DNA of 6,984 nt. It comes from DASRDS01 sp035569435. Its GTDB lineage: Bacteria; Gemmatimonadota; Gemmatimonadetes; Gemmatimonadales; Gemmatimonadaceae. How positions within the stretch are numbered: the first letter of the stretch is position 1; each line of letters opens with the position of its first letter. This document shows, one piece after another, positions 1 through 6,056 of the stretch. A model generated the notes under the pieces. The model was given only the letters and a program-made list of their open reading frames with translations, had not been told where the DNA came from and ran no database searches. The stretch lies in NCBI GenBank assembly GCA_035569435.1, contig DATMNB010000188.1, forward strand, positions 1-6,984, written 5' to 3'. A program made the translations under genes and the position numbers.

Positions 1-105
1 AATGGTGAAGATCTGGAGCGACCGCGCTTGCCGGCGCTCGAATGGGTCGGCGACGGGCACGCGATCGAGCCACGCACTGAAATCTCGACCGAGAGGACCG
101 AGCAT
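1..105 (-). CDS. N-terminal fragment of an unknown protein, possibly a membrane sensor protein
   Basis: An open reading frame starts at ATG (103-105) and runs off the left edge, so only 35 residues are visible. An in-frame TAA lies at 142-144 and no better start lies between, so this ATG is the likely start. The peptide is charged and polar: a short amphipathic stretch (FSAWLDRVPVADPFERRQARS) leads into a hydrophobic beginning (LQIFTI). An Arg-rich juxtamembrane segment just before a first membrane helix is common at the start of integral-membrane sensor kinases and diguanylate cyclases, which is an analogy, not a domain match. It starts 39 bases after the response-regulator stop on the same strand, so it probably belongs to that operon. 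The upstream sequence has no strong Shine-Dalgarno site; a TATTAT hexamer lies 5 bases before the ATG. Function cannot be assigned. Confidence 0.5.
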   Translation of the reverse strand, partial: MLGPLGRDFSAWLDRVPVADPFERRQARSLQIFTI

Positions 106-144
106 CCCGATAATATGGGCCGAACTGATCCGGCCGCGACCTTA

Positions 145-876
145 TCAATCGGGCTGAGCTGTATCCGTGTCCATGGTCCGCAGGAGGTAGCCTGCCGAGC
201 GGACCGTAATGATGTGGCGCGGGTTCAACGGGTCGATCTCCAGCTTATGCCGGAGGCCGACGATGTGTGTGTCGACGGTCCGGCTGACCGTGTCGACATG
301 ATAGCCCCACACGTCGCGTAGCAGCTCAGCCCGCGACACGACCCGCCCCTGGTGCCGGAGCAGGGCGATCAGCAGATCATACTGCTTGGGGCGGAGCTCG
401 ATTACGCGTCCATGTCGCCGCACCGTCCGCGATGGCGGATGGATGGCGATCTCCCCAAAGCGAATCCAACTCGGTATCTCATCGTACCCGGGGTGGGCGC
501 GGCGCATGACTGCCCGGATCCGCGCGATGAGCTCGAGGATGCCGACCGGTTTCGTCACGTAGTCGTCGGCGCCCAGTCCAAACCCTCTCAGCTTGTCAGG
601 CTCATCGCGTCGCGCGGTGAGCACGACGACCGGCACGTCGATCCCATCGTCGCGAATCGTCTTGAGCACGTCGTACCCGTCGCGCCCAGGCAACATGAGA
701 TCCAGGAGCACGAGGGCCGGGGGCTCGGCGCGAATACGCGCGACGGCCGTCACGCCGTCGTGTGCTACATCGACCGCGAATCCTTCGATTTCGAGGTTGT
801 TGCGTAGCGCGGCCGCGTACTGTCGATGGTCCTCGACCAGAAACAGCCGCGGCGCGATGCCGCCGTTCTGGGACAT
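145..876 (-). CDS. OmpR/PhoB-family two-component response regulator
   Basis: A 243-residue DNA-binding response regulator. The N-terminal receiver domain (about residues 10-125) has the acidic pair E15-D16, the phospho-acceptor Asp D59 in LVLLDLMLPGRDG, the switch Thr T87 in VVVLTAR, and the conserved Lys K109 in GADDYVTKP. The C-terminal winged-helix domain (about 137-235) contains the family hallmarks LRPKQYDLL, DVWGY, the recognition-helix region SRTVDTHIVGLRHKL, and the wing VRSAGYLL. All catalytic residues are present, so it should accept phosphate from a kinase and bind DNA as a dimer, usually at direct repeats. The partner is almost certainly the sensor kinase encoded 51 bases upstream on the same strand. 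The ATG at 876 gives the expected short leader before the first beta strand; no clear ribosome-binding site precedes it. Targets cannot be read from the sequence, though the tandem repeat at 2698-2721 in front of the kinase is a candidate site for autoregulation. Confidence 0.95.
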   Translation of the reverse strand: MSQNGGIAPRLFLVEDHRQYAAALRNNLEIEGFAVDVAHDGVTAVARIRAEPPALVLLDLMLPGRDGYDVLKTIRDDGIDVPVVVLTARRDEPDKLRGFGLGADDYVTKPVGILELIARIRAVMRRAHPGYDEIPSWIRFGEIAIHPPSRTVRRHGRVIELRPKQYDLLIALLRHQGRVVSRAELLRDVWGYHVDTVSRTVDTHIVGLRHKLEIDPLNPRHIITVRSAGYLLRTMDTDTAQPD

Positions 877-927
877 AATTGAAAGATACGCACGGGTCGG
901 CTGTCCCGATTTGCCTGAGGACCCCAG

Positions 928-2676
928 CTACCGCCGTTTTAACACACTTCTGACATTCCCGAAGAAGTCGGGGCGCATGACCGCTGACCACACGCTCGCG
1001 CGCGCGGTCACCGGCGCGGCGGAGGCAGCGACATCGATGACAAACAGGGTGCCGCCGGTTCCGGCCACCGGTTCGACCCAGATCTGTCCCTCATGCCGTT
1101 GGACCAGCTCCCGCACGACGGCCAGTCCCAAGCCGCTCCCAGCGACCGAACGTCCGCGTTCCCGCTCCAGCCGCATGAAGGGCTCGAAGATCGTGCGTTC
1201 GTTCCCCGGCGGGATGCCGAATCCCTGGTCTGCCACCCAGATGCGCGTCCGCGCCGGCCCTGCGGAGTCGGCCGGCGACGCGGCGGGGCCGGCGCCGATC
1301 GTAATGCACTGTCCGCGTGGTCCGTACTTGATGGCGTTGTCGACGAGATTGTAGAGCACCTGCCGGAACGCGCGGGGATCGATGAAGGCGGTCGTCGACG
1401 CCGCGACGGCCGAGACGAGCGTCACCCCCGCGGCGTCGGCGAGCGGCCTGAGGTCGCAGACGATCTCCTCGAGATAGGCGGCGAGGTCGACCGGCTCCGG
1501 CGTTACCGTGAGGGTGTGGTGCTCGATCCGCGAAAAGAACAGCACGTTGTCGACGAGGCTCGCCAGGCGCTGCGTCTCGCGCACGATAGCATCGGCGGCG
1601 TCATCGCGCTCGGATTGCGACCGCGCGCGTTGGAGGCTGAGCGTCTCCGCCGACAACAGAATGTGCGCCAGCGGCATGCGGAGCTCGTGCGACACGCTGG
1701 CGACGAACTGCTCGCGCAGCGCCGCGAGCTCGCCCTCCCGGCGCGATGCCAGCGCCGCCGCCGCACCGCAGGCGAGAAGACTGATCAGGAGGGCTGCCAG
1801 GAGTGGGACGCGCGAGGCAGCGATATTATGGAGCGTCAACCGGTCGCCGACGGAGGGTGGCATGCCAAGATGGACCATGATCCGCGCCATGCGCGGCGTC
1901 GGCACGGCCATCCCCACGCACCAATTGCCCCATGCTTTTGGCAACCAGGCCTCGGCCGGGATCTCGCCGGTCTTGTACAGCATCGCTTCGCGATTGTCGA
2001 CAACCTGAAGGTTCACGAGCTCGCGATTGCTGTACCAGTGGCCATCGTACAGCGAGATGAGCGGCGGCCCGTTGAACGCGGTTCCCACCAGGGTGCTGGC
2101 GAACGCCGCGGGGGCCATCATGATCCCATAGACGGCGCGCAGCTGTCCGTCGGCGCCGAACGTAGGGCTCAGCACGGCAATCGCGCGGAGCGTGTCGGTG
2201 TCGGCGGCGGTCCGGGTCACGGCGGCGGCGAGCACGCCGTCGGCGCGCAGCGAGGAGCCCATTCGCGTCACGGCGTCGCGCAGCCCAGCCGAGTCGGCAC
2301 CCGCCGGATACATGGTCAGCGCACCTCCCACGGCGTTGCCGTTGACGGCATCGAGGCGAAAGTACGCGCCGACCGGCAGCGAGGTCGCACAGTGGCAGCG
2401 TTGGACCCGCTCCTCGGCGACGGCCAACGCGGACGGTGGGGCGAGGGGCGCAATCGGCGCAACGGGCGCTCGGCCGCCAACCGCCGCGAACACCGGGGCG
2501 ACTGCCGCCTCCATCATCTGCTGCGAGCGCACCAACAGCGTGCGGGCCGCGTCGGCCGTGCGCCAGCAGGTGGTCATCGCCACCATCTCGCGCTGCACGG
2601 TCGCGGTCTCCCACACGGCGACGCCAAATGCCGCCGCGAGCACCACCGTGATCACGATGAGGAGTTGACTGCGCAT
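928..2676 (-). CDS. Membrane sensor histidine kinase, HisKA/HATPase_c type, with large extracytoplasmic sensor domain
   Basis: A 582-residue sensor kinase counted from ATG 2676. Predicted order: first membrane helix (about 5-22, LLIVITVVLAAAFGVAV), an extracytoplasmic domain of about 265 residues, second helix (about 290-310), HisKA dimerisation domain and HATPase_c domain. The H-box is SVSHELRMPLAHI with phospho-acceptor H330, the N-box is NLVDNAIKYG, then come G1 DQGFGIP, F-box FEPF and G2 GSGLGLA. A tail of about 30 residues follows the ATPase domain. The sensor domain has four cysteines (37, 94, 96, 253), two in a Cys-His-Cys cluster, and an Ala/Pro-rich linker before it; no named sensor family is recognised. 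In the H-box the usual Thr/Asn four residues after the His is Met (residue 334). The frame stays open to an ATG at 2760, but codons 1-20 of that extension use ATA, GTA, CTA and AGA, unlike the rest, so 2676 is preferred. First gene of the kinase-regulator operon. Confidence 0.93.
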   Translation of the reverse strand: MRSQLLIVITVVLAAAFGVAVWETATVQREMVAMTTCWRTADAARTLLVRSQQMMEAAVAPVFAAVGGRAPVAPIAPLAPPSALAVAEERVQRCHCATSLPVGAYFRLDAVNGNAVGGALTMYPAGADSAGLRDAVTRMGSSLRADGVLAAAVTRTAADTDTLRAIAVLSPTFGADGQLRAVYGIMMAPAAFASTLVGTAFNGPPLISLYDGHWYSNRELVNLQVVDNREAMLYKTGEIPAEAWLPKAWGNWCVGMAVPTPRMARIMVHLGMPPSVGDRLTLHNIAASRVPLLAALLISLLACGAAAALASRREGELAALREQFVASVSHELRMPLAHILLSAETLSLQRARSQSERDDAADAIVRETQRLASLVDNVLFFSRIEHHTLTVTPEPVDLAAYLEEIVCDLRPLADAAGVTLVSAVAASTTAFIDPRAFRQVLYNLVDNAIKYGPRGQCITIGAGPAASPADSAGPARTRIWVADQGFGIPPGNERTIFEPFMRLERERGRSVAGSGLGLAVVRELVQRHEGQIWVEPVAGTGGTLFVIDVAASAAPVTARASVWSAVMRPDFFGNVRSVLKRR

Positions 2677-2807
2677 GCGACTGGCCTGGCTCCGGGACCA
2701 GCGTACTATCCAATGTACTATATCGACTAGGCTGCTCATGAATGGTCTCAGGGGTTCCATCCCCCGTCAACCTATGGGGTACGGTCCATGATAGCTGTGC
2801 ACGATTC
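2677..2807. promoter_or_regulatory. Divergent promoter region between sensor-kinase operon and ABC exporter gene
   Basis: About 130 bases separate the preferred starts of the minus-strand kinase (2676) and the plus-strand ABC exporter (2808). It is visibly richer in A/T than the flanking genes and codon use of both open frames deteriorates here, which argues that it is regulatory. On the minus strand TATAGT (2722-2717) is a plausible -10 element for the kinase, about 40 bases before its ATG, with no convincing -35 at the right distance. On the plus strand only weak -10-like hexamers are seen (CATGAT at 2787-2792). Exact promoters are not resolved. Confidence 0.5.
2698..2721. repeat. Tandem 12-base direct repeat in divergent promoter region
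   Basis: Two adjacent copies, CCAGCGTACTAT (2698-2709) and CCAATGTACTAT (2710-2721), match at 10 of 12 positions. The repeat lies 22-45 bases upstream of the preferred kinase start and overlaps its candidate -10 hexamer. OmpR/PhoB-type regulators typically bind direct half-sites about one helical turn apart, so this could be a binding site for the regulator encoded in the same operon. That role is inferred; the repeat itself is seen directly. Confidence 0.6.
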
Positions 2808-4661
2808 GTGATAACCGGCCGAGAGGAGCCGACGACCTGGCGCGAGAAAGTCCGGGTCCTCGGGTTTCTGCCCAAGCTCCTTGGGCTCGTCTGGGACACC
2901 CACCGTCCATTCACTGCCACCATGGTCGTGCTACGCATCGTGCGCGGCGTGGTCCCGGTGGCGTCGCTGTGGGTCGGCAAGCTCATTATCGATGCCGTGA
3001 TCCACGCCGCGGCCACCGGCGACGCCGGGCGGCTGTGGCGCTACGTGATAGTCGAGTGCGCCATCGTCCTAGGCGGCGAGGTCCTGGCGCGCGCATCGGC
3101 GTTGGTCGAGTCGCTGCTGGGCGATCTCTTCTCCAACTACACGAGCGTGCGGCTCATGGCCCACGCGGCCACGCTCGACCTGGCGCAGTTCGAGGACCCG
3201 GCGTTCTATGACCACCTCGAGAGGGCGCGCCAGCAGACAACGGGACGCATCGCCCTCATCGCGCAGCTCCTCGGGATGGGCCAGGATGCTCTGACCCTGG
3301 CCACGCTCGCCGCGGCGCTCGTCGCCTACAACGCATGGTTGCTGCTCCTCCTCGTCGTGGCGATCCTCCCCAGCTTCCTCGGCGAGACGCATTTCGCGGC
3401 GCTCAGTTACTCGCTGCTGTTTCGCCGGACGCCGGAGCGCCGTGAGCTCGACTACCTGCGCTACGTCGGCGCGAGTGATGAGACGGCGAAGGAGGTCCAG
3501 ATGTTCGGCCTGGCGCCCTGGCTCACGGAACGCTACCGCGTCCTGGCCCGCCGCTATTACGAGGAGAATGCGCGCCTGTCCGTCCGCCGGGCCGTGGTCA
3601 GTACACTCCTCTCGATCATCGGCACGCTCGGCTACTACGCCGCCTACGTCGTCATCCTCCTGCGCGCCATCGCTGGTGGTATCAGCATCGGGACGCTGAC
3701 CTTCCTCGCCGCCTCGTTCATGCGCAGCCGCGACCTGATTCAGCGGCTCCTGCTGTCGGCCAGCGACATCTATGCTCAGAGTCTCAACCTGCGGGACTTG
3801 TTCACCTTTTTCGCCATGCGGCCGACGATCATCGCGCGCACCAGCGCGCGGACCGTGCCCACGCCGATCGAGCACGGATTCGTGTTCGAGGACGTCGGTT
3901 TCCGGTATCCGGGGAGCGACCGCTGGGCGGTGCGGCACGTGAGCTTCACGCTCCGTCCGGGGGAGCGCGTGGCGCTCGTCGGCGAGAACGGGGCCGGCAA
4001 AACCACGATCACCAAGCTCATTGCCCGCCTGTACGATCCGACCGAGGGACGCATTCTCCTCGATGGGGTCGACCTGCGCGACTACGATCTGGCGTCGCTC
4101 CGGCAGGCGATCGGCGTCATCTTCCAGGATTTCGTGCGCTACGACATGCGCTTTGACGAGAACGTCGGCGTGGGCGAGATCGACGTCTCGCGCGAGTACC
4201 TGGAGACGCGGCGCGCCGGCGTGGCGACGGTTCCCATCGCGCCGATCGTCGATGCGGCCGACCGGTCGCTGGCCTCGTCACTCCTGCCGCGCCTGGCGGG
4301 GGGTTACCGGCAGATGCTGGGACGCCGGTTCGCCGAGGGCGTCGACCTCTCCGGCGGCGAATGGCAGAAGGTCGCGCTGGCCCGTGCGTATATGCGGACC
4401 GCGCAACTCTTGATCCTTGACGAACCGACCGCGGCGCTCGACGCCCGTGCCGAATATGAGGTGTTCCTGCGATTCTCGGAACTCATGGCCGGACGCATGG
4501 CGGTGGTGATCTCGCACCGGTTCTCGACCGTGCGGATGGCCGACCGGATCATCGTGCTCCGGGAGGGCCAGGTCGTCGAGCAGGGCACGCACGAGGCGTT
4601 GGTCGCGCGCGATGGTCTCTACGGCGAGCTATTCGCCATGCAGGCGGCGGGATACCGCTGA
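2808..4661 (+). CDS. ABC exporter, fused permease and ATPase (lantibiotic/peptide-exporter-like)
   Basis: A 617-residue half-transporter counted from GTG 2808. The transmembrane domain (about residues 25-335) has about six hydrophobic segments and the cytoplasmic signature region RELDYLRYVGASDETAKEVQ followed by MFGL, typical of NisT/SpaT-like and MsbA-like exporters. The ATPase domain (about 355-610) is complete: Walker A GENGAGKTT with K398, Q-loop FQDFVRYD with Q440, signature LSGGEWQK (514-521), Walker B LLILDEP with D538 and E539, and H-loop H570 in VVISHRF. The FQDFVRYD form and the long segment between Q-loop and signature resemble lantibiotic exporters. There is no C39 peptidase domain, so any peptide substrate would be exported without cleavage by this protein. 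It probably works as a homodimer in the inner membrane. An in-frame ATG at 2742 adds 22 residues with atypical codons and overlaps the promoter region, so GTG 2808 is preferred, though without a strong ribosome-binding site. Its 3' end overlaps the convergent decarboxylase gene. Substrate unknown. Confidence 0.93.
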   Translation: MITGREEPTTWREKVRVLGFLPKLLGLVWDTHRPFTATMVVLRIVRGVVPVASLWVGKLIIDAVIHAAATGDAGRLWRYVIVECAIVLGGEVLARASALVESLLGDLFSNYTSVRLMAHAATLDLAQFEDPAFYDHLERARQQTTGRIALIAQLLGMGQDALTLATLAAALVAYNAWLLLLLVVAILPSFLGETHFAALSYSLLFRRTPERRELDYLRYVGASDETAKEVQMFGLAPWLTERYRVLARRYYEENARLSVRRAVVSTLLSIIGTLGYYAAYVVILLRAIAGGISIGTLTFLAASFMRSRDLIQRLLLSASDIYAQSLNLRDLFTFFAMRPTIIARTSARTVPTPIEHGFVFEDVGFRYPGSDRWAVRHVSFTLRPGERVALVGENGAGKTTITKLIARLYDPTEGRILLDGVDLRDYDLASLRQAIGVIFQDFVRYDMRFDENVGVGEIDVSREYLETRRAGVATVPIAPIVDAADRSLASSLLPRLAGGYRQMLGRRFAEGVDLSGGEWQKVALARAYMRTAQLLILDEPTAALDARAEYEVFLRFSELMAGRMAVVISHRFSTVRMADRIIVLREGQVVEQGTHEALVARDGLYGELFAMQAAGYR

Positions 4662-6056
4662 CGTCACCTGAGCAACCTGCGTCACCAGGGCGTCGATGTC
4701 CGCCTCGGCCGTGCGCGGATTGACGATGCACGCCCGCATCCAGAACCGGCCGTCGAGCATGGTGCTGGACACAAACGCCCCCCCAGAGCGTTGCAGCTCG
4801 GCGAGCGCCGCGCGATTCAGGTCGTCCGTGCCGCGGGCCCGGAAGCAGACGATGCTTAAGGATTGAGGCTCCCACAGCTCGAGCAGGTCCGGTATGGCGC
4901 GCACGCGAGCGGCGAGCGCGCGTGCCATGGCGACATCATGGGCAATTAGCGCGCGATAGCCGTCGAGTCCAAAGTAGCGGAGCGTCATCCACACCTTGAG
5001 CGCGCGGAACGGGCGGGTCTGCTCCATTCCGTATTCGCTGAACCATGGCGCGTCCCCGTCAGTGCGCAGGTACGGTGGGACGAGGCTGAAGGTATTCCGC
5101 ATGATCGACGGGTCGCGCACCAACACGACGCCGGCGTCGACCGGGACGTAGAGCCACTTGTGCGCGTCGACCGATATGCTATCGGCGCGCGCCGCCGGCG
5201 CGAGTTGATCGCGCATCTCGTCGAGCAGCATGGCCGGCGCGCCGTACGCGCCGTCGACGTGCATCCACGTCGCGTGTTGGGCGCAGATGTCCGCGATGGC
5301 ATCGAGCGGGTCGATAACGCCCGTATTGACGGTGCCGGCGCTGGCGACGACCGCGACCGGGAGGTGGCCGGCGGCGAGATCCTCGCGCAGCATGGCGTCG
5401 AGCGCATCGGGTCGCATGCGGAGCGCGCCGTCGTGCGGCACGGTCCGGAGGTTGGCACTGCCCAGCCCCAGGAGCTCCACCGCTTTCTGGTGACAGCTGT
5501 GCCCCTCAGCGGTCGCGTAGACCAGCAGACGGACCGGGACGCCATGGACGCCGACGGTGCGCACGTCCCATCCTCGTTGCTGGCAGGCGGCGTAGCGCGC
5601 GACGGCCAGCGCCGTGATCGCGGCGGCAGATGTGCCACTGACGAGGAGACCCCCGGTCCCGGGCGAGCATCCGAGGACGGCCGCCATCCAGGCAATGACC
5701 GCGTGCTCGACGTGGACGGCTGCCTGGTTGCCGCCCGCGACGCTGGGATTCATGGCCGCAGCGATGGCGGCAGCGACGATGCCGATTGGGGCAGGAGGGG
5801 AGTTCACCCACCCCGCGAAGCGGGGGTGGCCGTTTCCAAACGGGTACGCCATGACATCGCGCGCCACGTCATCCAGGATCGCGTCGACGGGACATCCGGT
5901 CGCGGGCGGCGGGGCGGAGCGGAACGCCATCGCCAGCTCCGCTGGCACCGGCCGAAAGACCGGCCCGTTGGGCAGGTTGACCAGGTGATCGGCGATGAGA
6001 TCGACCGCGCGATAGCCGACGCGCCGGATCTCCTCCGCCGACCAGTCGAACGTCAC
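4629..6056 (-). CDS. Group II PLP-dependent amino-acid decarboxylase (aromatic amino-acid decarboxylase-like)
   Basis: A 475-residue cytosolic fold-type I PLP enzyme expected to convert an amino acid to its amine and CO2. The cofactor Lys is K300 in SVDAHKWLY, preceded by H299. D268 in HVDGAYGAP should contact the pyridine nitrogen, and H186 in EGHSCHQKA aligns by eye with the ring-stacking His of aromatic decarboxylases. Y329 in VPPYLRTD aligns with the catalytic-loop Tyr that favours decarboxylation; aldehyde synthases of the family carry Phe there. The length matches the family (about 470-490). The usual aromatic-enzyme substrate segment is replaced by GWVNSPPAP and GNQAAVHVEHAVIAW, so the substrate cannot be named; aromatic, aliphatic or acidic amino acids are possible. 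The start is GTG at 6056, which overlaps the msrB stop as GTGA, implying translational coupling. Last gene of the antiporter-msrB operon; its 3' end overlaps the ABC exporter gene by 33 bases, and no terminator hairpin is visible between them. Confidence 0.92.
   Translation of the reverse strand: MTFDWSAEEIRRVGYRAVDLIADHLVNLPNGPVFRPVPAELAMAFRSAPPPATGCPVDAILDDVARDVMAYPFGNGHPRFAGWVNSPPAPIGIVAAAIAAAMNPSVAGGNQAAVHVEHAVIAWMAAVLGCSPGTGGLLVSGTSAAAITALAVARYAACQQRGWDVRTVGVHGVPVRLLVYATAEGHSCHQKAVELLGLGSANLRTVPHDGALRMRPDALDAMLREDLAAGHLPVAVVASAGTVNTGVIDPLDAIADICAQHATWMHVDGAYGAPAMLLDEMRDQLAPAARADSISVDAHKWLYVPVDAGVVLVRDPSIMRNTFSLVPPYLRTDGDAPWFSEYGMEQTRPFRALKVWMTLRYFGLDGYRALIAHDVAMARALAARVRAIPDLLELWEPQSLSIVCFRARGTDDLNRAALAELQRSGGAFVSSTMLDGRFWMRACIVNPRTAEADIDALVTQVAQVTSAVSRRLHGE

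Noticed and set aside
106..148. TTGATA and TATTAT hexamers before the ATG at 105 as an internal promoter
   Set aside because: The hexamers are about 27 bases apart, too far for a standard promoter, and the close operon spacing makes a separate promoter unnecessary.
28..807. Plus-strand open frames of 97 and 151 codons opposite the response regulator
   Set aside because: Both are antisense to a complete regulator and show no recognisable protein features.
2665..2709. TTGACT (2665-2670) with TACTAT (2704-2709) as a plus-strand exporter promoter
   Set aside because: The spacing is about 33 bases, well beyond the 16-18 expected, and TTGACT lies within the kinase coding region.
1093..2730. 545-codon plus-strand open frame opposite the sensor kinase
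   Set aside because: It is antisense to a complete histidine kinase with all motifs, its translation is Arg/His/Gly-rich without any recognisable domain, and long open antisense frames are expected in high-G+C genes.
1826..3016. 396-codon minus-strand open frame spanning the divergent region
   Set aside because: It is a shifted frame of the kinase gene continuing antisense to the exporter's N-terminus; the product is Arg-rich low-complexity sequence with no family features.
3069..3938. 289-codon minus-strand open frame opposite the exporter's membrane domain
   Set aside because: It is antisense to a gene with clear transmembrane and ATPase motifs, and its translation has the charged, featureless composition of a shadow frame.
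4661..4700. Possible terminator after the exporter stop
   Set aside because: There are short repeated GCGTCACC-like words but no stable stem followed by a T-run on either strand.
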